Numbered from the stretch's first letter, positions 21,316 to 32,734 are shown. The stretch: DNA of 64,000 nt from Myotis daubentonii (GCF_963259705.1 NC_081848.1:53653408-53717407), one strand, 5' to 3'. Made by a program: numbers and translations. Notes: generated by a model from the sequence alone, not told the origin.

Positions 21316-21730
21316 TCTATAATAATAAAAGCATAATATGCTAATTAGACTGGACAGGTGAACGACCTTCTGGACAAAGCTGCAGTGGCGGGGGCCGAGG
21401 CAGAGGTGGTTAGGGGCTATCAGGCAGGCAGACAAGTGGTTAGGGGCAAACAGGCAGGCAGGAGAGTGGTTAGGGGCAATCAGGCAGGCAGGCGAGCAGT
21501 TAGGGACGATCAGGCAGGCAGGCAGAAGGGTTGGGGTGATTAGGCAGGCGGGCAGAGTGGTTGGGGGCAATGAGGCAGGCAGGTGAGAAGTTAGGGGTGA
21601 CCAAGCAGGCAGGCGAGTGGTGAGGGGTGACCAGGCAGGCAGGCAGGCAGGCAAGTGGTTAGGAGCTAGCAGTCCCGGATTGCGAGAGGGATGTCCAACT
21701 GCCAGTTTAGGCCTGATCCTGTGCACAATA
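21316..21730 (+). mobile_element. Helitron (HeliBat-like) with internal minisatellite, 3' end lost
   Basis: It starts TCTATAATAATAAAAGCATA then atatgctaattagac, with A at 21315. It then carries a 30-bp tandem array (21,405-21,665) and the segment 'gtccaactgccagtttaggc'. No CTAG terminus with hairpin is found, so the 3' end is truncated or diverged, somewhere near 21,730. Confidence 0.75.
21405..21665 (+). repeat. 30-bp minisatellite, about 8 units, inside the Helitron
   Basis: The unit is approximately GGTTAGGGGCAATCAGGCAG followed by GCAGGCGAGT. About eight copies follow each other with substitutions, and the last carries extra GGCA steps. Because the unit is divisible by three, both strands show long open frames with a decapeptide period (VVRGxQAGRR on +, ACLIAPNHSP-like on minus). 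These are products of the repeat, not genes. Confidence 0.9.
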
Positions 21731-22099
21731 AACCTAAAGCCAGGCCTCATCTTCAACAACAAAGGGCAAGCCTGCTGAATTAGAGACTGAAGATGCTGAG
21801 AATCAATCCAGATGGGCTATGCAGAGAACACCAGGTAGCTGGCCTGGACTAGATTCATTTTAGAAGCAGCTACTTTATTCACTTGTTCAGCCCTTATCAG
21901 TTCTTTATAATTGAGACTGCATCATTCATCCCACTTTGGGGTTGAGATATAAGATCAGAATTTTACCAATTAGAGGCGAGCAGATCCTTATGTGTTAATA
22001 CTCAAGGAGAGATTCAGGAATTCATACTGACATCTGCTGGACCCTTTAAATACTTCTTGGTCTAAGTTAGAACCAGAATTCTGGAGCAGAACTCCCCAA

Positions 22100-22690
22100 A
22101 GCCTCTTTCAGAGCTCTCTGCCCTGGGCGGGTCTGGCAGCATGCTGAGATATGCAACTTGAAATCAAATTTAAGATCTTTTGCTCACTGCACACATTTAG
22201 CATAATACACCCATGGCAGAATGAGGCCGGCACGTAGGGTGTAATTAACAATCACTATTCTATGGCAGTCTCGGCAACACAAATGCCAATTTGCTTGTCA
22301 AATTCCAAAGAGAGTGAAAGGGGCCATGTGGTAACCATACAAAATAGTGCTTGTTTTCAGGGCCCAACTCAGCAATTGCTCTGTCCTTGTGCAGCAGGAA
22401 AAGAAATGTTGGGTTCTGGTCCACTGGGCTCTAGATGTAAATTCACAACCCGGACATCTCTCCAGAGTCACATTTCAATCCAACTGGTTTCTATGGATCC
22501 TTAGGGGAGTCAGTGAATATGTAAATGAATCAGGAAGAGGCAGTTCAAACCAAGTTCTCTTGCTTTGGGGCATGCTGATACATGCCAATTGAAAGCTCTA
22601 ATTGTCATTAGACTTTGTTGTTGCTTAATAAAGACAAGAAAGTGAATTATTACCTAATACCTGCAGTTTATTTTACAGAAATTTTTTTCT
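22100..22690. other. Unique sequence, candidate conserved non-coding element
   Basis: There is no repeat signature for almost 600 bases in an otherwise repeat-dense interval. It contains AT-rich factor-like words (tgtaattaacaatcactatt, gctctaattgtcattagact, and ctttgttgttgc, a SOX-type core). It could be a long-range enhancer of the INSC-SOX6 interval; inferred only. Confidence 0.25.
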
Positions 22691-22984
22691 AAGAGTGGGG
22701 TTATCTTTAAAAAATAATGAAAACAATCTAACAATCTCTTGGGGTATGAATGTTGAACGCTATCTTTGTAGATAATAATGAAATTCCTTTTTTTTTTCTG
22801 GAAAAGAAACTATTGATCATAACAAATAACTGCTTTTTCATCTTTTCCACCCTATGCCTTCCCAATACAGTATAAGAAAGTGTTGTATGATTAGAGTTGA
22901 AATTGGATTTTAAAGCAAATTTCACTCCTATTTGTCTATTGTGGGATAAAAGTCAACTCGTAGATTCTGTTTAGGAGACAGGAT

Positions 22985-23200
22985 TAAGGAATGAGATAAG
23001 CATTTATTAAAGTGCTAGACACTTTACATGCCTCCTTACATTTCATTCTTAACAGCTATTATTACGCCCACTTTACAGATGAGCAACTGTGTGTCAAAGA
23101 AGTTAAATTTTACCCCAAATTTAGTGACTAGTAAGTAGCAGACCCATAATAGGAACCTGGTTTTGTCTGACTTGAAAGCCCACTCTCTTTCCCTGTATAA
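22985..23200 (+). repeat. MIR
   Basis: It follows MIR from 'agcatttattaaagtgctag' through 'cccactttacagatgagcaa' to 'gtagcagacccataatagga'. Fairly long copy. Confidence 0.65.
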
Positions 23201-23531
23201 TATTGCTTACTTTCTATTATGATTGCTGTATGTAAATGACCCGGTTCTACTTACAGCTCTTTTGTGTGCCTAGGCAGTTAAAAATATTTATAACTCCAGC
23301 ATTCAGAGCTGAACCTCTGCTCTGTGCTCCAATGTGGGAGAGAATCAGAAAGCAAAAATGGCAGAATGACCAGTAAGTGAAGGCAGAACAGGTGGCGCTT
23401 AGTTTTACAAACATGATAGGTCAGGATCCAAGAAACATGGGACAGTGGGAGGACCCTTCCCAGCCCAGCCTGACTGGGGAGACCTGGCCCACACCCCCAA
23501 AACATCTTGCTGGGTCCTAGCACCTCAGAAG

Positions 23532-23532
<1 letters not shown>

Positions 23533-23582
<50 letters not shown>
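23533..23582 (+). repeat. (GA)n microsatellite
   Basis: About 24 GA units. Confidence 0.95.
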
Positions 23583-23588
<6 letters not shown>

Positions 23589-24119
23589 CTCAAGCAGGGG
23601 GTAGCTTGTCCTCCCCTTGGATAATTCATCTTGCAAAAGAAAGAGCTCTTGGAACTTCCATTTCTAGCAGTGTGCCAGATACGAGGTACTCTGACTGGCC
23701 CTCACTGAAAACAGTGAATAAATTATAGACAACATCTTATTAAAGGCTCTAATGAGCTGGCAAGAGAATAAGAAGCTATGAACCAAGGGAAAGTAGAAAC
23801 CCAAGAGGCAGGCTTTACCAGGAGGGCATTTGCTAAAGCAGATGAAAAGGAGCTATGGCTTTCAGAGCCTTGCATGGTATTGCTGAATGGAAACTAAGTC
23901 CAGAGCCTGCCTGAAGTGGAACCTGCCAGCAAAAAGTCGAGGCTCTAAAGGATTGCATTCTCAGGATAAGGGTGAGCTAGAAATAAACCCCAATCTCCCC
24001 AGGAGGTAGAAAGAAAGACTGCCTGCCTTGATTCTTGGCACCAATACAGAGGGAAATTTGTGTTACAAGATGGCTTTCATATGAATTTGCAGCCTGAATT
24101 CATGTTATTTGGAAGATTA

Positions 24120-24950
24120 AGAAAAAAATCTCCAGGACATGGGTTTTAATTCAAGTGGTCATTTAATCAGATAAGAATGCAATTCTCTCTCAATGTCCTC
24201 AAAGCATTGCCACAGAAAAATTCCAAAATATATGAATTCAAGAAAAAAAGCATGTGAAACAAAAGGAAATAAAGCATTTTGAGAAAAGCTGGAAGAAAAA
24301 AGAAATAGAAGAATTAGATCTACATTGAATATAGAGAATTTAATCAAATAAAGAATACAAGTAAGGATATTTAATTTTTAGAACAATAAAGAGGATATAC
24401 AATATTTGAAAAGAGCAAGACTACTATAAATGATCAAATGGACTTAAAATAAAAGCAATAAAATTTCTAAAAATAATGAAAAATAAAGTGATTTATTGAA
24501 CAAGAATTCAATAGATGGTTTTAAAAGCAGATTAGAAGAAGCTGAGTAGTAAATTGATGATCTAGCAGATATATCTGAAAATAAGTGTACATCTGAGAGT
24601 CTCTAATGAAAGAGAGGTTAAGAAAAGTTAGATCCAGAGTCACTAGGTTCAACATATGTTAACTGGAATTCTAGAAGAGGAGGAGAGAATGGGGAAATGA
24701 TCATATTTAAAGATATCAGGGCTCAAAATTTCCCAACACCGATAAAAGACAGCACAGTGTATTCCAGCAGGACAAATAAAAAGAAATACACATGTTTTGT
24801 ATAGGTATGTAAAAGTGAAACCAGAACATTAAAGATAAAGATAAGATCTCAATGGTAGGCAGAGAAAAAATTACTTTAAAAATTGCATTTTTGCTGGTTT
24901 CTCAACAGCAAAAATGAAATTCCTAAGTGGAGTGATACTTTAATGTACTG
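24120..24950 (+). mobile_element. Ancient L1 (L1M-type) fragment, ORF1 region
   Basis: The segment 'ctagaagaggaggagagaatggg', 'aaatttcccaacaccgataaaaga', 'ccagcaggacaaataaaaag', 'atctcaatggtaggcagaga' and 'ctggtttctcaacagcaaaa' follows the ORF1 coding region of old mammalian L1 elements, full of stops. It continues after the nested insertions at 32,735-33,060. Confidence 0.6.
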
Positions 24951-24954
24951 AGTA

Positions 24955-25398
24955 TTAATTTTTTCTATTGCTGTCATAACAAATGACCACTAGTTTAACT
25001 ACTTAAAATAACACTAAGGTATCATTTCACAGTTCTGCGAGTCAGAAGTCCAATGAATTTCTGTGCTCTGAGTTTTACAAGGCTGAAAACAAGCTGTCAG
25101 CCCACTGGTCTCTTTTTGGGAGACCCAGGGAAGAAGCCATTTCCAAACTCATTGAGGTTGTTTCTATAATCCAGTTCCAAATATCTGTAGGACAGAGGTT
25201 CCTGATTCTTTACTGGCTGTCAGCTAGGGGCTGCCCTCAGATCCTATGGGCCTTTCTCTGGTCCCTGTGCTCATATGAGTCCCTGTATCCCAGAGCCTCA
25301 GGTTCTCATGCTTGGAATCTTTCTGTCTTCCCTTATGGCACATCTCTCTTCCTCCCCTGCTGCATATCTCTGGCTTTAGCAGAGTAAGTTCCCTGCTT
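24955..25398 (-). mobile_element. Ancient LTR-like repeat, first half (split by L1 copy 1)
   Basis: Reading 'ttctattgctgtcataacaa', 'tcacagttctgcgagtcaga' and 'tctttctgtcttcccttatg', it is the reverse orientation of the family seen at 345-1026. It is cut at agttccctgctt (25,387-25,398), the target duplication of L1 copy 1, and resumes at 32,527. Confidence 0.55.
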
Positions 25399-25439
25399 TT
25401 TTTTTTTTTTTTTTTTATTGCTTAAAGTATTACAAAGGG

Positions 25440-25500
25440 TATTACATATGTATCCATTTTATCCCCCCGCCCTAGACAGTCCCCTAGCCTCCCCTATCAC
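25440..25500 (-). other. G-rich segment in L1 copy 1 3' UTR (possible G-quadruplex)
   Basis: On the minus strand four G-runs follow one another (GGGG, GGGG, GGG, GGGGGG) with loops of 6, 8 and 1 bases. Guanine-rich 3' UTR tracts are a known L1 feature. One loop is slightly longer than the usual limit of seven. The same segment is in copy 2 at 34,253-34,313. Confidence 0.5.
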
Positions 25501-25678
25501 CCAGTGTCTTATGTCCATTGGTTATGCTTATATGCATGCATACAAGTCCTTTAGTTGATCTCTTACCCCACTACCTCCTGCCCCCCAACCCTCCCCGGCC
25601 TTCCCGCTGCAGTTTGACAATCTGTTTGAGGCAGCTCTGCCTCTGTATCTATTATTGTTCAAAAGTTTATAATGGTCT

Positions 25679-28600
25679 CTATTGTCCATGAATGAGTGAG
25701 ATCATGTGGTATTTTTCCTTTATTGACTGGCTTATTTCACTTAGCATAATGCTCTCCAGTTCCATCCATGAAGTTGCAAATGGTAAGAGTTCCTTCCTTT
25801 TTACAGCAGCATAGTATTCCATCGTGTAGATGTACCACAATTTTCTAATCCATTCATCTACTGATGGGCACTTAGGCTGTTTCCAGATCTTAGCTATGGT
25901 GAATTGTGCTGCTATGAACATAGGGGTGCATATATCCTTTCTGGTTGGTGTTTCTGGTTTCTTGGGATATATTCCTAGAAGTGGGATCACAGGGTCAAAT
26001 GGGAGTTCCATTTTCAGTTTTTTAAGGAAACTCCATACTGTCTTCCATAGTGGCTGCACCAGTCTGCATTCCCACCAGCAGTGCACAAGTGTTCCTTTTT
26101 CTCCACAACCTCTCCAGCACTTGTCGTTTGTTGATTTGTTGATGATAGCCAGTCTGACAGGTGTGAGATGGTACCTCATTGCTGTTTTGATTTGCATCTC
26201 TCGGATGATTAGTGACTTTGAGCATGTTTTCATATGTCTCTTGGCTTTCTGAATGTCCTCTTTTGAAAGGTGTCTGTTTAGGTCCTTTGCCCATTTTTTG
26301 ATTGGATTGTTTATCTTCCTTTTGTTAAGTTGTATGAGTTCCCTATAAATTTTGGAGATTAGGCCCTTATCAGATATGTCATTGGCAAATATGTTTTCCC
26401 ACACAGTGGGTTTTCTCGTTGTTTTGTTGATGGTTTCTTTTGCTGTGCAGAAGCTTTTTATTTTGATGTAGTCCCATTTGTTCATTTTTTCTTTAGTTTC
26501 AAGTGCCCTAGGAGCTGTATCAGTGAAGAAATTGCTTCGGCATATGTCTGAAATTTTCTTGCCTTTGGATTCTTCTAGAATTTTTATGGTATCCTGTCGT
26601 ACATTTAAGTCCTTTATCCATTTTGAGTTTATTTTTGTATATGGTGTAAGTTGGTGGTCTAGTTTCATTTTCTTGCATATATCTGTCCAATTTTCCCAAC
26701 ACCATTTATTGAAGAGACTATCTTGGCTCCATTGTATGTTCTTGCCTCCTTTGTCAAATATTAATTGAGCATATTGGTTCGGGCCGATTTCTGGGCTCTC
26801 TATTCTATTCCATTGATCTGTATGCCTATTCTTGTGCCAGTACCAGGCAGTTTTGAGAACAGTGGCTTTGTAATACAACTTGATATCTGGTATTGAGATC
26901 CCACCTACTTTGTTCTTTTTCAGGATTGCTGCAGCTATTCGGGGTCTTCTTTTATTCCAGATGAATTTTTGGAAAGTTCGTTCTAGATCTCTGAAGTATG
27001 CTGTTGGTATTTTAATGGGAAGTGCGTTGAATTTATAGATTGCTTTGGGTAGTATGGACATTTTAATGATGTTGATTCTACCAATCCATGAACACGGTAT
27101 GTTCTTCCATCTGTTTATGTCTTCCTCTATGTCTTTTTTCAACGTCCTGTAGTTTTCTGAGTAGAGGTCTTTTACCTCTTTAGTTAAGTTTATTCCTAGG
27201 TAGCTTAATTTTTTTGGTGCAATGGTAAACGGGATTGTTTTTATAATCTCTCTTTCTGAAAGTTCACTATTGGTGTATAGAAATGCCTCAGATTTCTTGG
27301 GGTTAATTTTGTATCCTGCTACATTGCCAAATTCATGTATTAAGTCTAGTAGCTTTTTGATGGAATCTCTAGGGTTTTGTATGTATAATATCATGTCGTC
27401 TGCAAATAAGGACAGTTTTACTTCCTCTTTTCCAATTTGGATGCCTTTTATTTCTTCTTCTTGCCGAATTGCAATGGCTAACACTTCCAGTACTATGTTG
27501 AACAGGAGTGGTGAGAGGGGGCAGCCCTGTCTTGTTCCTGTTCTTAGGGGAAATGGTGTTAGTTTTTGTCCGTTGAGTATGATGTTGGCTGTGGGCCTGT
27601 CATATATGGCTTTTATTATGTTGAGGTATGATCCTTCTACTCCCACCTTGCTGAGAGTTTTTATCAAAAATGGGTGTTGAATTTTGTCAAATGCTTTTTC
27701 TGCATCAATTGATATGACCATGTGGTTTTTTTCTTTCAATTTGTTTATGTGATGTATCACGTTTATTGATTTGCGGATATTGTACCATCCTTGCATCCCT
27801 GGGATAAATCCTACTTGGTCATGGTGTATGATCTTTCTGATGTACTGCTGGATCCGATTTGCTAAGATTTTGTTGAGGATTTTGGCATCTATGTTCATGA
27901 GGGATATTGGCCTGTAATTCTCTTTCATTGTGTTGTCTTTACCTGGTTTTGGTATTAGGGTGATGCTGGCTTCATAGAATGAGCTTGGAAGTGTTCCTTC
28001 CTCTTGAATTTTTTGTAGTAGTCTGAGGAGGATAGGTTTTAGTTCTTCCTTGAATGTTTGGTAAAACTCCCCTGTGAAGCCGTCTGGTCCTGGGCTTTTG
28101 TTTGATGGAAGCTTTTTGATGACTGCTTCAATTTCTTCCATAGTTATTGGCCTGTTGAGGTTTTTAGCTTCTTCCTGATTGAGTTTTGGAATGCTGTATT
28201 TTTCTAGGAATTTGTCCATTTCCTCCAGGTTGTCTAGTTTGTTGGAGTAGAGCTGTCCATAGTATTTTTTAACAATCATTTGTATTTCTGTGGGGTCTGT
28301 TGTTATTTCGCCTCTATCGTTTCTGATTTTATTTATTTGGGTCCTCTCTCTCTGCTTCTTGGTGAGTCTGGCTAGAGGTTTATCAATCTTGTTTATCCTT
28401 TCAAAGAACCAGCTCTTGGTTTCATTGATTTTCTGTATTGTTTTTTTGGTCTCTATGTCATTTATTTCTGCTCTAATCTTTATTATCTCCTTCCTTCTGC
28501 TCACTCTGGGCTTTTCTTGTTGCTCTCTTTCTAATTCTTTGAGTTGTAGAGTTAGATGATTTACTACCATTTTTTCTTGTTTTTTGAGATAGGCCTGTAG

Positions 28601-29501
28601 AGCTATAAACTTCCCTCTCAGGACTGCTTTCAATGTGTCCCATAGGTTTTGGATTGTTGTGTTTTCATTGTCATTAGTTTCCAGGATGTTTTTAATTTCT
28701 TCTTTGATCTCATTGGTAACCCAATCAATATTTAATAGCATGCTATTCAGCTTCCAGGTGTTTGAGTATTTTGGGTTGTTTTTATTGTAGTTTATTTCTA
28801 ATATTATGCCATCGTGGTCTGCGAAGACGCTTTTTATTATTTCAATCTTCTTGAATTTGGGGATACTTTGCTTGTGACCCAGTATGTGGTCTATTTTTGA
28901 ATATGTCCCATGAGCACCTGAGAAGAACGTATATTCTCTGGCTTTGGGGTGAAGTGTTCTGAAGATGTCTATTAAGTCCATCTGATCTAGTGAGTCATTT
29001 AGGATTGCTATATCTTTGCTGGTTGTTTGTCTATAGGACTTATCCAGTGCTGTCAATGGTGTATTAAAGTCCCCTACTATGATTGTATTGTTGTCGATCT
29101 CTCCTTTGATATTTTCCAGGAGTTTTTTTTATGAATTTGGGTGCTCCTACATTGGGTGCATATATGTTTACCAGGGTTATATCTTCTTGTTGTATTGATC
29201 CCTTTAGTATTATGAAGTGGCCTTCCTTATCTCTTGTTAAGGCCTTCACTTTGAGGTCTATTTTGTCCGATATAAGTATTGCTACCCCAGCTTTCTTTTC
29301 CTTTCCGTTTGCCTGAAAGATATTTTTCCATCCTTTCACTTTCAGTCTGTGTGAGTCCCTTCTAATGAGGTGGGTTTCTTGTAGACAGCAGATGTATGGG
29401 TCATGTTTTTTTATCCATTCAGCCACTCGATGTCTTTTGGTTGGAGCATTTAGTCCGTTTACGTTTAAAGTTATTATTGAAAGGTACTTGTTTGTAGCCA
29501 T
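25679..29501 (-). pseudogene. L1 copy 1 ORF2 (endonuclease / reverse transcriptase), one frameshift
   Basis: ORF2p nicks target DNA and reverse-transcribes L1 RNA at the nick. The N-terminal 145-codon part (29,501-29,064) begins MATNKYLSIITLNVNGLNAP and includes the endonuclease QETH motif. A run of eight A (T8 at 29,123-29,130 on +), where seven would keep frame, shifts the reading frame. The rest (29,056-25,679; 1,125 codons from an internal Met) carries the endonuclease DH near residue 80, RT motif FADD at 551-554 and the Cys-rich motif C980-C984-H992-C997. Total span equals about 1,273 codons plus one base, matching human ORF2p (1,275). Apart from the A8 frameshift no stop is seen. Confidence 0.93.
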
Positions 29502-29550
29502 TTCTTTTTTTGTGTGGCTGTTTTCTTTCTGAGCTTTTTATTTCTTATTT

Positions 29551-30543
29551 TTATATCAGTCCCTTTAGCATTCCTTGCAATGCTGGCTTGGTGGTGACAA
29601 ACTCCCTTAGCCTTTTTTTGTCTGTGAAGCTTCTTATTTCCCCTTCAAGTTTGAATGATAGCCTTGCTGGATAGAGTATTCTTGGATTCAGTCCTTTGCT
29701 TTGCATCACTTTGTAAATTTCAGTCCATTCTTTTCTTGCCTGATGTGTTTCTGTTGAGAAGTCATTTGACAATCTAATGGGAGATCCCTTGTATGTAACT
29801 TTCCGTCTCTCTCTTGCAGCCTGTAAGATTCTCTCTTTGTCCTGAACATTTGCCATGGTGATTATGATGTGTCTTGGTGTGGGTCTTTTCGGGTTCACCT
29901 TGTTTGGGACTCTCTGGGCTTGTGTGACTTTTTTCTTCCCCACCTCAGGAAAGTTTTCTGATATTATTTCTTCGAGTAGGTTTTCTAATCCTTGTTCATC
30001 CTTCTGTTGTTCTGGTACTCCTATTATTCGTATGTTGTTTCGTTTCATGTTGTCCCAAAGCTCCCTTAGGCTCTCCTCCTGTCTTTTAATTTTTTTCTCC
30101 AATTGCAGTACATTTTGGGTGTGTTTTGCTTCCTTGTCTTCTAATTCACTTATTCGGTCCTCCGCTTCTCCTAGTCTACTGTTGATACTTTCAATGGAGT
30201 TTTTCATTGCAGCTATATCACTCTTCATTTCCTCTTGGGTCTTACTTAGGTTGTTGATTTTTTCATCTGTTTCTTCTAGCTTCTTCCATATGTTATCGAT
30301 TTTTTCATCTGTTTCTTCTAGCTTCTTCCATATGTTATCGATTTTTTCATCTGTTTCTTCTTGCTTCTTGAAGAGGTTGTCGATTTTTTCCTCCATCCGG
30401 TTTATGCACTCTAGGATCCTTATTCTGAATTCTTTATCTGTCATGTTGCATGCCTCTGTATTACTTAGCTGCTTTTCTGGAGAGTCCTCCTTCTCTTTCC
30501 TTTGGGTGTTTCTTTGTCTACCCATGTTTGATCTCACTGACAT
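29551..30543 (-). CDS. L1 copy 1 ORF1p (RNA-binding chaperone)
   Basis: An intact 330-codon frame. ORF1p trimerises through a coiled coil and coats L1 RNA. Residues about 50-150 are heptad-rich coiled coil, including direct 14-residue repeats of the form EETDEKIDNIWKKL (two exact copies, one diverged). Residues about 160-250 hold the RRM-type domain (RELWDNMKRNNIRIIGVPE) and the C-terminal domain ends in RLREFVTTKPALQGMLKGLI. The start follows the family position and lies 49 bases upstream of ORF2. The protein sequence is identical to copy 2 as far as I can see. Confidence 0.93.
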   Translation of the reverse strand: MSVRSNMGRQRNTQRKEKEDSPEKQLSNTEACNMTDKEFRIRILECINRMEEKIDNLFKKQEETDEKIDNIWKKLEETDEKIDNIWKKLEETDEKINNLSKTQEEMKSDIAAMKNSIESINSRLGEAEDRISELEDKEAKHTQNVLQLEKKIKRQEESLRELWDNMKRNNIRIIGVPEQQKDEQGLENLLEEIISENFPEVGKKKVTQAQRVPNKVNPKRPTPRHIIITMANVQDKERILQAARERRKVTYKGSPIRLSNDFSTETHQARKEWTEIYKVMQSKGLNPRILYPARLSFKLEGEIRSFTDKKRLREFVTTKPALQGMLKGLI

Positions 30544-32526
30544 ATCTAGACGTTGAGTTGTTCAGTGGTTGCTCCCTTGGTGGCAGTGACTCCTTGGTCT
30601 GTGGTTGCTCTTCGGGCGGTTGCGGTAGCAGCTGCTCTTCAGTTGTCAGCAGCTCCTCTGGTGGGTGTTGTTCACAGCTGTGGTGGCTCTTCTGGCTGGT
30701 GGGGCGAGGTTTCACGTACAGCTGCTGTTCCTCAGCAGAGGATGTGGTGCTCAGGAGGTTGCTGTTGCTTGGATCTGCTGCGTTGATTTAAAGGCACAAA
30801 ATACAACACAACAAGGCACCACGTACCAGGCACTATACACAAATATATTTACGATATTAATAACCCCAATTAAAGGTGACCACCTGAATTAAGAGAATTA
30901 GGGGATAAGGAAGAAGGAAGAGAAAAAGATAAAAGAGAGAAAGGAAAAGAAAAGTAGGGACCAAAAAAAGGGAGTGCAAAAATGAAATTGGGAAAAAGGA
31001 AGGGGGAAAATAAAAGCGAGAAAAGAAAAGAAAAAAAAAAAAAGAGCGAAAAGAGAGAATGAAGTGGAAGAGGGGAAGAGACTTTTTATATGAGGAGAAT
31101 ACTCCTATAGAACAGCCATTAATCCCAACAAATTCCAGCAACAGCTCCCTGGATATGAATGCAAACTAGAAACAACCAATAATATAACGATGAAAATAGA
31201 ATGGTGAACACTAATCCCAAAATAAAATAAAGAAAAAATAAAATGGCACTTTAAAAAATGGTAAAATGGTAGCAGTAATAATACTGGTTAAAAATAAGAA
31301 GGTAGTAATTAAAAGGGTAAAATCAGGTGATGGAAAAAGAAGAAAAAAAAAAAAGAACAGAAAAAAAAATTAAAAAAAAATTGGTTTCTTAGTTAAAAAG
31401 TGAAAAAAGAAAAAAAAATTGCAGTAGTGAATGTCCTTCGTTTCTTCTATTCTTCAGTGTGGCTCGCCTTAGACCTTCCAGGTATTCAGGAGAGTGTTGA
31501 GATTCCCTGCGATATACTGTTCCTCTGTGTTGTAAACCACAGTCCTTATTTTAAAGCATGCCGCATTTATTTCCCAGACTGCCTTATTTTGTGTTTAGCA
31601 AAGAGTCAGTTTGTGGGTCAGCCTCTGGGTGGCAGTGTTCTGGGGTTGGCCTCTGAGGCTATAGGGCCTCTCTGTCCAGTGGAAGTTCACTGCCCAGAGT
31701 TGACTGCGTAATAGTTAGTTACCAGCGCTATGTTGTTGCTGGGATTGAAAATCCCCCTATAGGCCAGACCCTGTTAACTCCCAGGGACTGATCAGGTTAT
31801 CTTAATCCTTGATCTTGTTCAGGGTGGAATCTGGGTGTAGCTGTGCTCCTTGCCTGGGGGCTGGGGGGAGGAGACTCACTCTCAGGAGCGGGTGGCTGCC
31901 CCAGCCCTGGCCTCAGGGGTGTCTCAGCACTCAATTCACTACCACCTCTCCCGGCTCCCCCTCTTTCCCCAGTCTCTCCCCAGATTCCACTCCCCAGCAC
32001 ACTCTCCCTCTCTTCAGCACAGGTGAGTGTCTGTATCCGAAATGTCCCATGAACAGGATTCAGTGTAAACAAACAAACAAACGCCGGCCGCGGAAACGGG
32101 GAAGGCTTGGTTTCTGTAAGCTTCTTCTCTTACCGGGACTGCATGGTCAGGTCAGCTCTTCAGGCTGCCCCCTTTAGGCTCAGTCCTCCGTGATCACAGA
32201 ACCCAGCTCTCAATTTCCCTGGCGGCGCCAGGAATCCCGCGGTTCTCCTTTCCCCTGTCAGGGGCTGTGCCTGTCCCAAGGGACGCGGCTGTCTGCCACG
32301 CGGTCTCCCTCCTACTCTCTGGGCTCAGAGGTCAGGCAAACTTTCCTGCCCAAATCCCTGGTTTTTTTTTACCTTTCCAGGGGAGTTCTGCTCTTCCCGG
32401 CTGCAAACCCTCTCACCAGCTGAGCAATTTCGCCAATTCGGTGTGAGTGTTACTAGCTTCAGCTTCCATTTGCTCCGGGACACGACCTGGGACACGTCTG
32501 CCTATATCGCCGCCATCTTGGTTCTC
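30544..32526 (-). promoter_or_regulatory. L1 copy 1 5' UTR / internal promoter
   Basis: About 1.98 kb upstream of ORF1. The distal 500 bases are CpG- and GC-richer (gccggccgcgg, ggcggcgcc), and the terminus carries CAAGATGGCGGC (complement of 32,509-32,520), matching the YY1 site that positions human L1 initiation. The ORF1-proximal part (30,890-31,430) is purine-rich on + with several poly(A) runs. Antisense open frames at 31,400-31,711 and 32,190-32,423 are shared with copy 2; no function is claimed. Confidence 0.7.
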
Positions 32527-32730
32527 AGTTCCCTGCTTCTTAAGGCTCTTGTTGGTTAGATTGGACTCACCTGGATGCTCCAGGATACCCTCCCTTTTAA
32601 AGGTCAATAACCTAAACCACAGCTGCAGACTCCCCTTTGCTATGCAACGGAGCCTATTCCCAGGTTCCAGGCATTAGAGTGTGGAGATCTTTGGAAAGGG
32701 AACATGATTCTGCTCAGCACGCACTAAAAG
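32527..32730 (-). mobile_element. Ancient LTR-like repeat, second half
   Basis: Continuation of 24,955-25,398 after L1 copy 1: 'cttaaggctcttgttggtta', 'ctcacctggatgctccagga', 'cctttgctatgcaacggag', 'cattagagtgtggagatctt'. It begins with the L1 target duplication agttccctgctt. Confidence 0.55.
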
Positions 32731-32734
32731 AAAA

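Larger units (their letters stand above)
25399..32526 (-). mobile_element. LINE-1 copy 1, near full-length
   Basis: It is about 7.1 kb and in minus orientation. From 5' to 3': 5' UTR (32,526-30,544), ORF1 (30,543-29,551), 49-nt spacer, ORF2 (29,501-25,679, one frameshift), 3' UTR (25,678-25,417) with AATAAA beside the tail, and a poly(A) tail read as T18 at 25,399-25,416. The 12-bp target duplication agttccctgctt lies at 25,387-25,398 and 32,527-32,538. The 5' terminus GAGAACCAAGATGGCGGC includes a YY1-type site, as at the start of human L1, suggesting a full-length insertion. Confidence 0.95.

Noticed and set aside
21405..21665. CRISPR-like array of about 30-bp repeats
   Set aside because: Units are directly adjacent with no unique spacers, and the host is a mammal; it is a minisatellite.
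21358..21762. Open frames with ten-residue repeats on both strands (61 and 149 codons)
   Set aside because: Produced by the 30-bp minisatellite, whose unit length is divisible by three; both strands are open for the same reason.
27222..27680. 152-codon open frame on + and similar antisense frames inside the L1s
   Set aside because: Shadows of ORF2 on the opposite strand.
29855..30556. 233-codon open frame on + (and its twin at 38,668-39,369)
   Set aside because: It is the antisense shadow of intact L1 ORF1.
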